Shown here piece after piece: positions 10,440 through 20,985 of a stretch of DNA of 49,837 nucleotides. This DNA comes from Sergeia podlipaevii. Its lineage: Eukaryota > Euglenozoa > Kinetoplastea > Trypanosomatida > Trypanosomatidae. The notes under the pieces were generated by a model. That model was given only the letters and a program-made list of their open reading frames with translations. It ran no database searches and was not told where the DNA came from. Each line of letters opens with the position of its first letter. Position 1 is the stretch's first letter. Both the position numbers and the translations under genes were made by a program. The stretch lies in assembly GCA_030849805.1 (NCBI GenBank), contig JASANZ010002124.1:1-49837 (forward strand). Direction: 5' to 3'.

Positions 10440-11159
10440 TTATTTCTGTTGTGGTGAAGAAGAGCTGCCGCTGGCTGCCGAAAACATCGATGCAGCGGCT
10501 TGCTGTGCCAGATCAGGCCTTTGAGCCACCTGAGATGCTAAGAAAGTGGTCACACGACTGCGGGCGTCGCGCTGGCACTTGATGTATCCCAGCAAGTTAG
10601 ACCCAGACAAAAGAAAGCCCACGATTGCAATAGGAAGCGACTTGGGAGACAGCAGGTTCATGATGCACATGAGCACCCAGAAGACGAAGTAGAGCCCGCT
10701 GGAGATCCAAAAGAAGCGGCTGTCAAATGGATGGACACGGGTCTCCGCATCAGGGCTGCTCTCAAAAACCCAACGAGTGGACCCGTCTTCCTTCGTCTCG
10801 CTCCACCACCGCAGAGAAACCAACAATCGACCAGTAATGTTCTTTGTCGTCCAGAAATCAAAAGCCACAAAGAGCACGGTCAGGACAAACATCGCCACAT
10901 AACTGAGAGAGAAGATGCTGCCCAGTAAGAAAGTAAGCGCGGCGCCGGCCTTGAAGAGCACATGGAAGGTGGCGGCAACAGGATGGGTACCCTTGTAACC
11001 TCCAGTGTCGCGTGAGGCCTCTGTCATGTTCACGCCAGTGGCAGCAGCAGTACCGCCCGCGCCAGTGCTGGGGTTAAAGGCTGAAGACTGGCCCGTGCTG
11101 CTATCCACCCCATTGGCGCTAGAGAAGTCAAACGTTGGCCGTTCGGTATCCCCGTTCAT
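10440..11159 (-). CDS. TVP23: TVP23/FAM18 family Golgi membrane protein
   Basis: TVP23 (FAM18) proteins are four-span membrane proteins of late-Golgi vesicles, involved in Golgi-endosome traffic. The start is ATG 11157-11159 (239 aa); the open frame further upstream begins with TTG and is UTR. Residues 1-57 are a Ser/Gly/Ala-rich cytosolic tail. The family signature begins at HPVAATFHVLFKAGA (59-73) and continues through DFWTTKNITGRLLVSLRWW (101-119) and a Trp-Val-Phe-Glu-Ser motif (130-134). Membrane segments are near 61-84, 86-104, 150-170 and 176-193. The tail is Ala/Ser/Gln-rich. The family assignment is firm; function in this organism is by analogy. Confidence 0.92.
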   Translation of the reverse strand: MNGDTERPTFDFSSANGVDSSTGQSSAFNPSTGAGGTAAATGVNMTEASRDTGGYKGTHPVAATFHVLFKAGAALTFLLGSIFSLSYVAMFVLTVLFVAFDFWTTKNITGRLLVSLRWWSETKEDGSTRWVFESSPDAETRVHPFDSRFFWISSGLYFVFWVLMCIMNLLSPKSLPIAIVGFLLSGSNLLGYIKCQRDARSRVTTFLASQVAQRPDLAQQAAASMFSAASGSSSSPQQK

Positions 11160-12505
11160 ATTTCTTTTCCTTTCTTTTCTTTTTTCGCTGTAACTTCTGA
11201 ATTCGTTATTGGTGGATGAATGAGTATGTTTGTTACTCGTCCAATTAATAAATATGTAGTATGTAGTGCCTCGCAAAAAAGCAATCCTTTCTTTAAAAAA
11301 GAAATGCCATCAAAGGAAGAAGAAAAAAAAAAAAAGTAAAATTGCATGATAAAATGAGTAGTTTATTTTTATTTTTAAAAAAAAATGGCAGAGCACGTCT
11401 CCTGCACAGGGAGGAAAATGGCAAGCAACAGAGAAAAGAATAACATTGAATGTGTATCTCCAAACATGTGAAGAGGTAATGCGCTATAATATATATATAT
11501 ATTATTGTTTTTATTCGTTAAATGGTTTTACAATTAGATATTCGCGTAGTCGCGCCACGGCAACAGCAGGCTGTTGTACCCCCTGCTTCATTATTTACTT
11601 TTCCCCCACGTTTTCTTTTTCTCTCTCCCCTCTCTTCACTCAAAGCACCAAAAGTCGCAAATGAAAGAGAAAAAAAAAATAATAATAACGTTTGAGTAAA
11701 CCGGAAGGGAGAGCAGCTCCACATCTCCCAAAATGGCAAAAAGTAACAACAACAACAACAAATTCCTTTTATGAAGCAAAGCCTCTCGCCTTTCTCCCTC
11801 TCATTTGACTCTTCTTTCTTTCTTTTGTGTTTTTTTCTTTTCCAACCAAAAATGAAATACACTATTCTATCACATCCGTGTTCTTCTTTTTCAATCTCCA
11901 TCAGAAAAATAAAAATGAAGAAAAAAAAGAAAAACAGCACCAAATCCTCCAACAACATCCATCCTTGATGCCTCATCAAAGCTCAAAAAAAAAAAAAAAA
12001 GAAGGACAGTAGAGAGCAATGAAGGCCTTCCCTTTATTCATGTACTCCCTTCACATCATCCTCAACCAATCAACAAACAAACAAACAAACAAACAAAACA
12101 AGCGATACGGCCTGCCTTTCAAAAAAAAAGAAGAAAAAAGTACTTAGTAATAATAGAATCACTGTGGAGATTATGTTCAAACTGCTTATAAAAAAATAAA
12201 CAAATAAATATATATATATGTGTGCGCACGAAAGTCAAGGCAAACGACAAAAGAGAACAAAAAAAAACAGAGAAATCAAAGAAAAAAAGACAAAAAAAAA
12301 ATCAATAGCACGGGAAAATCACACAGGACTGAAATAAGTCCACAATCGCTATCCCTCTCAATCATAGCAAAAATATGTGCCTATCCTCATCAATCTGTTT
12401 CTCTCTGCTTATTACTGGTTTTTCTTCTTTCTTTTTGCTGTTCACCCTCTCTGTCCTCCTCCTCCTTTCTTACCATCACCCTCGTACTCGCTCCCCTTCG
12501 CTGCC
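11160..12505. other. 1.3-kb intergenic spacer, AT/simple-repeat rich
   Basis: This spacer holds an AT microsatellite near 11490-11502, an AAC repeat near 11748-11760, A16 at 11985-12000, and (CAAA)n near 12072-12098. An open frame covering 11518-11979 on the minus strand encodes only Phe/Lys/Cys runs and is rejected as a gene. Confidence 0.6.
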
Positions 12506-12913
12506 TCACTCATGCACGTGCTCGCCCGCCTGCTGTCTGCGCTGCACGAGATACACCATACCACAGTACAAAGTCTCCAACGCCTCCGCTTCGCAGTCAC
12601 GACCCCGCAGACGCTGACACTTTTCCAACGCCTTACGCTCAGTGCGACACGTTGGCGCTGGCGCAGCTGCTCTGAAAATGGCGTTCTGCTTCTTATCGTC
12701 CTGCATGCACGTCTGCATAACATCGAGATAGGGCTTGCACTTACGCATGCCGCGACGCACAAGGCTTTGGTCAATATAGTTGTCATGGGCGTTCTGGGGA
12801 ACGAAGTTCTGCAAGCAGGCGTCATAGTCGCTCACCTGAGAGCTACAGAAACGATCCGTCATTAACTTTGTAAGTAGCACCTGAAGGTTCTCCTGCGTCG
12901 CTTGATCGGACAT
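12506..12913 (-). CDS. Double-CHCH (four CX9C) protein, mitochondrial intermembrane-space type
   Basis: This small 135-residue protein starts at ATG 12911-12913. It contains four exact CX9C motifs: C23/C33, C59/C69, C89/C99 and C107/C117. Paired CX9C motifs form helical-hairpin CHCH domains held by disulfides made in the mitochondrial intermembrane space. Two tandem CHCH units (23-69 and 89-117) are reminiscent of the complex I accessory subunit NDUFA8, but I see no further signature to prove that, and cytochrome oxidase assembly factors are an alternative. No N-terminal presequence is evident, as expected for this import route. Trypanosomatids are known to have Erv1 but no recognisable Mia40, so this would be a substrate of the Erv1-only pathway. 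Confidence 0.88.
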   Translation of the reverse strand: MSDQATQENLQVLLTKLMTDRFCSSQVSDYDACLQNFVPQNAHDNYIDQSLVRRGMRKCKPYLDVMQTCMQDDKKQNAIFRAAAPAPTCRTERKALEKCQRLRGRDCEAEALETLYCGMVYLVQRRQQAGEHVHE

Positions 12914-13626
12914 AGTGATTGCTTTAAATATATATATTTAAACAAAAGTATGAATAATACTATCCGTCTGGATTTTCTTTTTTTGTTGTTTTGACTATTT
13001 TTTTAAAAAATGTGAGAGATGAACGTCTTTCTCTTCTTGTATGTGTATGTTTGAGTAATGCGCCACAGCAGTTTATACCAGAGAGTACCACGAACGCCAA
13101 GAATACAAAACAAATATCAAAAAAGGGAGGGGAGACAAAAAAAAAATCTTTCCTTTACTGCTGCTTCTTCTTTCTCTCAACCTAAACGGTGTGCGTGTTC
13201 AATTTGCGATCCAACAGAATCACTCAACTGATTCGCAAACACACACAAAAAAAAAATAAGAAAATTTTAAAAACACGCTGCGATAATCGATGGTCGCACC
13301 TGGCGAGACAAGAAAAAAAAAAAAAGAGTGAGTGCAAGCAACTTATAGGCAACAGCAAGTAATGATTAGAAAAAAAAAAAAGAATTACATACGTCACAAA
13401 GACTCCCACAACACTTCTCTACAGAAAAGAAGAAGAAGACAAGTGGAACTACAAAATTGTAAGACAAGCATTTTATATGTATACAAGGTCAAACTTCGTC
13501 GTTGCATATATATACGTTCGATTGTTTCACTTTTTTTAAAAGAAAAAAGTCCCGCTCACTCCCTTTTGGCACCTTGTGGTATCACAAGATATAAAACTCA
13601 GCAGTATAGGCAATATATAGTCGCTC
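12914..13626. other. Intergenic spacer
   Basis: This AT-rich spacer has A runs near 13240, 13313-13325 and 13370-13381 and a TA tract near 12928-12938. No gene or structured RNA is evident. Confidence 0.6.
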
Positions 13627-16600
13627 TCACTCTCTATCATCTCTCACTGAACTCTTGGTAGAGGCCTCTGTGCTTGCCCTACTGCCAGCAGGCTCCGGGG
13701 TCTGAAATAGACTCGAGTATGGCCGCTGTTGCTGCGCCTGACGCCTCGCAGCGTCGTACTGATCTGCGTTCCACACAACGTGCGGCACATTAAAACGACT
13801 TCCAATGCGATATTGCTGCTGTTGTTGTAGATATTGCTGAGCCTCAAGCACTCTTAGCGTGTTGAGCAAGGATCCTGATGAGGAAACACGCTCAGAGTGA
13901 GACGGCGGTGGGGTCATCCATCCCCTGGCCCCTCCTCCACTGCTGATAGCTGCATACTGCACAGCACCACTACTAGAGGGTACAGCAGTGTGAACATCAG
14001 AACTCCCCCACCCCTCGCTCATCGTTGTTGTGGTTGTGGTTCTCGTCGTCGTCGCCGCAGGTGCAGCACCTCCGGTCTCTGAAGAAATGGTCACCACCAC
14101 CGACGACGATGGTAGAGGAGGAAGTCTGCTCATATATGTCGGAGAGGCTGGAAATGGCGGTCCGCCGACGTCCCCACCGCCAGTACCACCACCACCAATG
14201 CCTCGCGCACGAAGAGCTCTAAATTGTCTCAATGCCTCTTCATCGTCGCCGGTATAGCGGCCCCATGCGACTACCAGCAATGTAATGCGCTCGACGAACG
14301 CAATCACAACAAGGGAGGCGAGCAACACGACCCCGTAAAATCGAAATGCGTCCTTGCGCAAACACGTGCCGTATGAAGCACAGCATCTATCCATGCGACG
14401 AGCATAATCACCTGCGTGCTCGGCAAAGCAAGCGGCATCGCAGTCAATCAGCTCAAAACACTCGCCTAGATCACTGTACGTTGGTAGATAGGTGTTGGTG
14501 CTATTTGTAATCTCCGAAACACTAGCGCCACCACCGTCGTGTGTTGAAGAACGATGCTTCCAGCCTCTCCTACTCCTCCGCCTCCCACTCTGTCCCCATG
14601 GCCATAAAGAGAAGACTGCTAGTGATGGTAGAGCATTCTCTAAAGTGGTGACGTACGGGGACGATGCACTCGCGTCCCCTGCCAACAGAGAGGGAATGGG
14701 ACGATAAAGCGCAGTGATACTCTCTGAGGGTGAATAAAATGGCGATGTGACAGAAACGACATGCGAAACAACTTTGCCGGTGGAATCATATCTCTTGCAC
14801 AAGTACGAGGTTACGTTTGCGACATCCATAGCGGCGCTATCTAGGCAATAGTGAAGAGCTCCTGTGTAGCACGGCAGCTCCCGGGGATTTTTGTCTCCGT
14901 GTGCATTCAAGTGGTGCGCCGCCAAGCTTCTCCCCATGACAGCAGTGAAAAACAAAAAGGAGGCGATGAGCGTCATGGCAGCAAGAAGAATAGGCCAGAA
15001 ATGTCGCGTGTAGCGCATCAAAGGACTCAGAGCAATCACCGCTGCCATACTGATCGCAGCCATGATGAGATTCGCCACCTCATCCATCCAGATATCCAGC
15101 AAAAACAAAATAGCAAGTGCTGCATTGAGTGTGACAGCCACATCGATCTGCACACATGTCTGCTGGAACATCTGCCGACGATGCAGCTGTAAGTTGGATC
15201 GGTGTGTGATGCCTTGAGAGAAGGAGCGCCAGCCAAAGGTACGCTGGACTGTGAACGAAAGCAAAGAAGCTGTACACCACATCGCAGCACTTGATAAAAG
15301 CATCACGCGGATAACTAATGCAACATCACCCTGCAGATAGCGAGAAGCAACAGAAAAACAGAAGTAGACCACTCGACATACCTGAAGCACGACCACAACG
15401 ACTTGACCCAGCAGCAAACCAGGCTGCTCCAGTCGCACCGCACGGATTGCACACCACAGTGCAAAACCACTGTTAATGACAAAACAGAGAAGACTAAATG
15501 TCAAATCTGGCTTTAGCCGATCATGAAACGTATAGTCAGTGCACACAGTACCATCTCTGATCGCTGATATAGTCCTTGGTGCAAAGAGTATACTGGCAAT
15601 CACGATGCACACAGCCAGTGCCATGAGAGCCGTTGCCAAGTAGTGAAGTAGGCAGTATACGCGCGACACGCAAGGCAAACGTCGCTCGTGTGTAGCACCA
15701 ACAGGAGGATAATCAGAAAGAAGCCCAAGGCGTATGGCGATGCACCTGCAACAGCCGGCATGCGAGCATCCCTGCCTGCCCTCCGTCCGGGACGATACCG
15801 CCGTAGATCTGGTCTCCAGCAAGCAACTGTCCGTTCCACGAGGACTTCTTAGTGGATTCCCATCGCTTTTGCCTGTTGGTGGGGGAGTAAAGCGGCTGGT
15901 ATACGTGTTGCCGCTGTGGCGGTCATCACCATCGTGCGAGAGCAACCGCGCGCGCCCCAGAGGATCCTCCTCCCCCTCACCTTCCTCCGGTCCAACGCGG
16001 AAACATGAAGTGGCGCGATACAAAAATCGCGAGCACGCTGCAGGCAAGCAGCGGCAGCGGCAGCGGTGAGCATAACAGCAGCAAAGCCCATTCTGAGCTT
16101 CTCCCGATTCCCATCCAGACTCACCAAAGTCATTGTTCTCGCCACCGCTGTCGTACTCACCACTCACTCGGTATGTTTCGCCATCTCTTCGTGGTGGTGT
16201 GTGGTAGTTGCTTCGTCCTCCGCCATCCAACAATGGCCCTCTTCCTCTGTACCACCCATAAGAATAATGGCCATAGCGCCGCGCACTAGACAATGTGGAG
16301 TATGGCAACAGCGATGAAGACGATGCTGCTCTACCACTAGTCCACTCACGAGCTCCCAGAGGGACTACCTGCGCTGGCACGGCATCACTGACGCCGCTCT
16401 TACCACCGCGCATCGCGGCAGGCGGGGTAGAAGCACCTTCACCTTCACGCGCACTCCTGCGCGATGGTGGCGAAGAGGATGAGGGACCCTGAGCAGCAGC
16501 AGCTGCTGCTGCTATTGACGATCGTGCTGAAGAGCAAGCTCGCTGCGCGTGATAGCGCTGAGGACTATCAAACGTGCCCTCACAAGCAGCATGTGCAACC

Positions 16601-17136
16601 CTGCTTGCCTCCCCATCCTCTGCGCCGCCGTCGTTACTGTAAATGCTCGCGCCACCTGTAGCAGAACAAAGAGTGGTGCGAGAAGAAGAAAGTAGAGACG
16701 CCCTACTGTTCAGTTCGCCATCTCGTATATTCTCAGTGGGCCCAAAGAAATATAGTAGAGGTGGTGACCGACGTAGTGCCTCTTCATCAGCTGTATCGCC
16801 GCCTCTACCGGAAGCAAAAACACGGACTGCTTGCCGTGTGCGCTCCTGTACAGCGATAAGACGGGGAGTTTGTGGATGAGAAAGCAGAGAAGGCTGTTGA
16901 GGACTAGAAAAAGGGAGCCTGAATGCCGCAGCAGCAGTTGTTGTTGTTGTTGTTGTAGAGTCGCAAGCCGTTGTACTAAAAGTATTGCTCCCCACACGGT
17001 GTTGACTATGGTCATCACAGCTCTGCATCCCCGTGGGTTCTTGTTCACCTGCGTGTGAAGCGCTAGCATCATCATTCACTGCGAAGAGCCTCCGTGACGC
17101 GGGGGGTACGTTGCTAGATGTAGTGCGCTCTTCCAT
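13627..17136 (-). CDS. Large polytopic membrane protein with Cys-rich loop, function unknown
   Basis: The start is ATG 17134-17136 (1169 aa); the longer open frame begins with TTG and overlaps the splice signal. I do not recognise the family. About 450 N-terminal residues are Ser/Gly/Arg/Ala-rich and look disordered, with a dense cysteine cluster (CCCYAHRCRCRCLPAAC) and a second cluster just before the first membrane segment, suggesting palmitoylation or metal binding. About eight hydrophobic segments follow. Between the seventh and eighth lies a loop of about 170 residues with some 13 cysteines and Asn-Xaa-Thr sites (for example NVT), so probably lumenal or extracellular and disulfide-bonded. 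The C-terminal tail is Gly/Ser/Thr-rich with Gln runs from CAG repeats. A surface, flagellar-pocket or endosomal transporter/receptor-like role is possible. Confidence 0.85.
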   Translation of the reverse strand: MEERTTSSNVPPASRRLFAVNDDASASHAGEQEPTGMQSCDDHSQHRVGSNTFSTTACDSTTTTTTTAAAAFRLPFSSPQQPSLLSHPQTPRLIAVQERTRQAVRVFASGRGGDTADEEALRRSPPLLYFFGPTENIRDGELNSRASLLSSSRTTLCSATGGASIYSNDGGAEDGEASRVAHAACEGTFDSPQRYHAQRACSSARSSIAAAAAAAQGPSSSSPPSRRSAREGEGASTPPAAMRGGKSGVSDAVPAQVVPLGAREWTSGRAASSSSLLPYSTLSSARRYGHYSYGWYRGRGPLLDGGGRSNYHTPPRRDGETYRVSGEYDSGGENNDFGESGWESGEAQNGLCCCYAHRCRCRCLPAACSRFLYRATSCFRVGPEEGEGEEDPLGRARLLSHDGDDRHSGNTYTSRFTPPPTGKSDGNPLRSPRGTDSCLLETRSTAVSSRTEGRQGCSHAGCCRCIAIRLGLLSDYPPVGATHERRLPCVSRVYCLLHYLATALMALAVCIVIASILFAPRTISAIRDGTVCTDYTFHDRLKPDLTFSLLCFVINSGFALWCAIRAVRLEQPGLLLGQVVVVVLQVCRVVYFCFSVASRYLQGDVALVIRVMLLSSAAMWCTASLLSFTVQRTFGWRSFSQGITHRSNLQLHRRQMFQQTCVQIDVAVTLNAALAILFLLDIWMDEVANLIMAAISMAAVIALSPLMRYTRHFWPILLAAMTLIASFLFFTAVMGRSLAAHHLNAHGDKNPRELPCYTGALHYCLDSAAMDVANVTSYLCKRYDSTGKVVSHVVSVTSPFYSPSESITALYRPIPSLLAGDASASSPYVTTLENALPSLAVFSLWPWGQSGRRRSRRGWKHRSSTHDGGGASVSEITNSTNTYLPTYSDLGECFELIDCDAACFAEHAGDYARRMDRCCASYGTCLRKDAFRFYGVVLLASLVVIAFVERITLLVVAWGRYTGDDEEALRQFRALRARGIGGGGTGGGDVGGPPFPASPTYMSRLPPLPSSSVVVTISSETGGAAPAATTTRTTTTTTMSEGWGSSDVHTAVPSSSGAVQYAAISSGGGARGWMTPPPSHSERVSSSGSLLNTLRVLEAQQYLQQQQQYRIGSRFNVPHVVWNADQYDAARRQAQQQRPYSSLFQTPEPAGSRASTEASTKSSVRDDRE

Positions 17137-18251
17137 GCTGAAAGATAAAAGCAAGCGAAACAAATTAGCAAGCAAAGAAAAAAAAGGCTGAGAATCACGC
17201 AGCAAAGAAACAAAAAAAAAATTCTTCCTGTTCTCCGTTTTCGGAGAGATAATATATGTAGGTTTATATGCGGCGGTTACCTGACTTTTTGCTTGCACGG
17301 TGGCACACAAAAAAATACTGCTTCTTGGATTACAAATATATATAACAAAAAATGGGGAAAGCAGTAGAACACTCGCAAGTTGAAGAAAACAACAATAGTA
17401 ATGGTAATGGTAATAATAATAACAATAATGATAATATTAATGTACAAGGGGTGAAAAAAAAAAAAATCTAAACGCTTGTATAAACAAGAAAAAAAAGAAA
17501 ATGATACTCGGTGGTTCTTTTTGTATGTGTGAGTGAGAAATATTATAGTGTGTATGAAATGCAGTACTAGACGCGTTGCATAATGATCCCCTTTTTCTTT
17601 TATGATAGTGAGAAAGAGAACGAGTTTTCTTCTCGCCTCCCCCCGCTCTGCTAGGACCAAAAGATTCCTTTTTTTCCAATTTCATCATGTACCGTAGTTT
17701 TTTTTTTAAAAAAAATAAGAGCAATAATATTAAAAAAAAAAAAAAAGATCATTGGGGAGGAGATACAAAAGAAAAATGAAGTGGCAGCTGCGTCTCTCTA
17801 TGCTTTGCATTGAGCTTTCATGTTACAGATGTGCTCCAGGGTGCAATCGTAATCGTTACGGTATTCGTTTTTTTTTTTATTGTCGCTTCGCGTTTTATAT
17901 ATATTGTTTTTGTTGTTGTTGCTGATGCAAAAAAAGGGTAATAGAGAGATGTACATGTACACACAGTTCAGTGCAGAAAAATAAGGGTGGCCAAAGAATA
18001 TTACATGCATACAAATATATATATATATATATATAAAGAAGTGAAAGTGTCCACTGTCTCCGTAAATCCCTCTCTCTCTCTCTCACACATTCAGCTTTTC
18101 TTCTTCCTGGCTCTTTTGTTAAGCAGCAGCAAACATAACACACAAAGGCAAAAGCGAAGGAACGAAAAAAAAGAGGGTACAGAAAAACACGTGAGAGACA
18201 AAAAATAATATATAAAAAAAAAACGAAGGGTGGAAGAGAGGAGTCATACTA
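17137..18251. other. 1.1-kb intergenic spacer
   Basis: It contains a TAA/TAATGG-type repeat near 17395-17440, homopolymers near 17700-17747, an AT microsatellite (18015-18035) and (TC)n near 18070-18084. Open frames here are low complexity only. Confidence 0.6.
17138..17156 (-). promoter_or_regulatory. Predicted spliced-leader acceptor for the polytopic membrane protein gene
   Basis: On the minus strand a pyrimidine-rich stretch ends in an AG at 17139-17138, one base before the ATG. An alternative AG at 17189-17188 follows a longer T tract. Use of the nearer site would fix Met at 17136 as the start. Confidence 0.35.
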
Positions 18252-18830
18252 TCACTTCAGATCCTGAGAAGAAATCCGTTGAGGTCTTGGAGGTACCACA
18301 ATTTCCTTCCTCGGCTCCCATGATATAATATTGTACGGGGTCGAGTTGTTTCTAGCCTCTGCCATGCGCTGGCGAGTGTGATACTGGCATCGCCCCATGG
18401 CTTCATCGTAGTCCTTCCTGTTCTGAGCCTCCTGAGTATGACACTGATGGGTGATCACATCACGCATGTCCGACCCAACGTTCTTCATGGAGGTTCCCGC
18501 GACTTGGGCGGCACGCTCGCAATTGCGACGGTGCTCCTCGTCACGCGCCTCTTGCAGAGCCCGCTCTCTATTGGCGTATCGCTCACGTCGTAGCTCCACG
18601 TTGTATCTAAATCGATCGCGCTGCAGTGCTCGATCTTGCTTGAGCTCATCGCCCACCGTCAGCGTCGGGTGTAAGCGATGTTCTTCTCGAATGTAGGCGG
18701 CATTACGATTAGATGGTTCTAGCGGGTGCTGATACCCTGGGTAGTGTTGAATGACTTCGGCCTCCCGCTTGCGCATGCCGCGGTTAGGGATCGGCTTCAT
18801 GTGAAACGGCGTTTCATTCCCAAAGATCAT
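18252..18830 (-). CDS. Basic, charged 192-aa hypothetical protein, possibly axonemal
   Basis: ATG lies at 18828-18830, preceded by a canonical acceptor. The protein begins MIFGNETPFHMKPIPNRGMR and has a long Arg/Glu/Gln-rich helical region (about residues 60-165) with regular heptad-like spacing. It ends with a short STPYNIISWEP segment and a Pro/Arg tail. There are no membrane segments or catalytic motifs. Short, Arg/Tyr/Asn/Pro-containing helical proteins with aromatic-Asn-Ile motifs are common among ciliary microtubule inner proteins, so a doublet-microtubule role is a guess from style alone. It could equally be another coiled-coil cytoskeletal protein. Confidence 0.82.
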   Translation of the reverse strand: MIFGNETPFHMKPIPNRGMRKREAEVIQHYPGYQHPLEPSNRNAAYIREEHRLHPTLTVGDELKQDRALQRDRFRYNVELRRERYANRERALQEARDEEHRRNCERAAQVAGTSMKNVGSDMRDVITHQCHTQEAQNRKDYDEAMGRCQYHTRQRMAEARNNSTPYNIISWEPRKEIVVPPRPQRISSQDLK

Positions 18831-18857
18831 TTTCTTTTACGGTGAAGTGAGGTACAA

Positions 18858-18877
18858 CTGTAAATGAAAAAAAAAAT
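18858..18877 (-). promoter_or_regulatory. Predicted spliced-leader acceptor for the 192-aa gene
   Basis: The minus strand reads T-rich tract then CATTTACAG, with AG at 18859-18858. It is the first AG after the tract and gives a 27-nt 5' UTR. This is one of the cleanest acceptors in the window. Confidence 0.55.
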
Positions 18878-20784
18878 GATGCAAATCGCTCTTTGCAACA
18901 AAAATTTATCTTCTAATGGTTAGCTATATATAAGTGCTTGTGTTTGCGTGCTCTTTTTTTTCTTTTGTGCTTCCGTATTTCAGAAATCCTATTTTTCTTT
19001 TCCTTTCTAATAAAAAATAATCTATTTTTTATTATTATTCCTGTTCAGTATGTCGACTAGAGTAGGTTTCAGTAGCAAATGCTCAGCAGGTGAAAGAGAC
19101 AGCAAAAAAAAAAAGAAAAACAATTCTTTGCTTATTTTTGCTTGACTAGATGAACGGTACTTAAAAGAAGAAAAAGTGAAATCAATAAAAAAGAAAGGTT
19201 TAAAACAATAGAAAAAGAAAGCATAACGAGTGGTTGCATGGGCAATCGTCAATATATATATAGAGAGAGAGAAAAAAAAGTTTGATGTAAAAAAACAACA
19301 TAGGCTTAAAAGAAAAAAGGAAACATATTTTTTTCTGCATGTAGAACAAAAGAAAGACCAAGAAAATCTTCAACATCAAGACACACCAACACCTTCGTGA
19401 TCATCCAACAACAACAACAACATCATCATCATCATCATTAATCAGCACCATTGCCTTATCCTGTTACGCTCTAATATTGTTAACTAGAGAGAGAAAAAGT
19501 TTAAAAAGAAAAGAAGAAAAGCAAATTGAACAAAAAAAAGTTAGAATGCTACAGCACAATAGCCCCAATATCATCATAATATATATATATATATAGGAAA
19601 GAGTAAAAAAAAAAAATACAACAGTAACTACATTTACGTTTTCTCCTGCTATGCGAGACTACAAAGAACCTCCTGGAAGTGTGTGTGTGTGTGTGCGTGC
19701 GTGCTCCTTGTAGTGTCTGCAGCAAGCAATGAACTACTGTTTTCCCTCGCATTTTTGTAACATGTTTATGTTCTATCCTTCAATCCAAATTCATGCAGAG
19801 TACAATTAGGCGCAAAAGTAATTCCACCCAGTCGGCCACCGTCATTTCTCTGAAATGATCTTCTCAAAAGCCTTCTGCCGTTTCTACCTCTCTCTCTCTC
19901 TCTCACGGTCTTCCTCACTGCACGCCCAAGTGGGACACGCTTCTCTAATAGCGAGAGAGAGAGAGAGAGAAAGAAAAGGTAGATTAACTTTGACGCATGT
20001 TAACCCTACTGCTTTAGGTCCCTCGTCTGTTGTTGTTGTTATTTTTTGAGCGAGCTGCTCAGCGTCAACCATCAGCACGCCGCCCCTCCCAAAACAAAAA
20101 AAATGAAATTTTGCTGGTCTGCCACAACGCAGAAGAGATCCCATTCCTAATACTTCTACTGCTTTGCCTGCCGGTATCTCTCTGTAGAAAAAAAGAAAAA
20201 GAAATTATGCGTAATAGTTTCTCTTTCTCTTTCTCTCTCCTTCCTTTTCTTATAAAGAAAGAAGGGGCCTCTCTGGCAATCGTTAGAGAAACCTGTACAT
20301 GTGTGACTGCGTATGTGTGCGTGCGTGTGTATCTGAGCAAGTATCTGTGTATATGTGCGTTGTTTTTTTTTGTTGTTGTTGTTGTTTTTGTTTTTTTGAG
20401 GATATCATGTATGCGTATGCAGACAAAAAATAAATGTCAGACAGTAACGACAGTGGGGGGGAGGGGGGAAAAAAGCAACGAAACATAAGATAGCAGCTTG
20501 ACAACAAATTAAAAGTAAACATCAGCATATAGCGACTCCTTTTTTTTTAAAAAAAAAAAAAAGAGAACGCACAATTGAAGGTTGAAAAAGGAGAATATAC
20601 CTAAACAGACTGCCGCTCACCTCCCTGGCCATGCACAGCCTCACTCGTAACTTTACCTCCTCACCTCGACTCCTCTCCTTCTCCCGCGCGTACACACTCA
20701 CGCACCCCGGAGAGATACGCACGTGCTAATGAATGTATATATATGTATATATATATTCTACACAAGAGGGAAAAACTAATATAT

Positions 20785-20952
20785 TCACTCGATTACAGCA
20801 CACACCCATGGATCACTGATGATATCAGTGTGTAACACTATATGTATGCCGTCTACTGAGCACAGAAAGGTGACGATTGGTTGATGTAACAAACACAATA
20901 CAAATTTATGACCGTGTGCCTCCCACTTCAGTACTGCTACTGTTGTAAGCAT
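20785..20952 (-). CDS. Candidate small ORF (55 aa)
   Basis: A 55-codon ATG ORF (ATG 20950-20952, stop TGA at 20785-20787) lies in the middle of the desert. Its product starts MLTTVAVLKWEAHGHKF, is fairly hydrophobic and beta-rich, and has little low complexity, unlike all other open frames in the spacers. A pyrimidine tract and AG lie 11 bases upstream. No family is recognised. It could instead be a conserved 3' UTR or a chance ORF. Confidence 0.25.
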   Translation of the reverse strand: MLTTVAVLKWEAHGHKFVLCLLHQPIVTFLCSVDGIHIVLHTDIISDPWVCAVIE

Positions 20953-20963
20953 GGCAACTTCAA

Positions 20964-20985
20964 CTTCAGCAAAAAAAAAAGAAAG
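20964..20985 (-). promoter_or_regulatory. Splice-acceptor-like signal before the small ORF
   Basis: On the minus strand a CCTTTC plus T10 tract (20971-20985) is followed by GCTGAAG, AG at 20965-20964, 11 bases before ATG 20952. It could also serve the downstream kinase-to-192-aa spacer or be unused. Confidence 0.3.

Noticed and set aside
11518..11979. 153-codon minus-strand open frame
   Set aside because: Made of Phe, Lys, Arg and Cys runs from homopolymers; no domain or proper leader.
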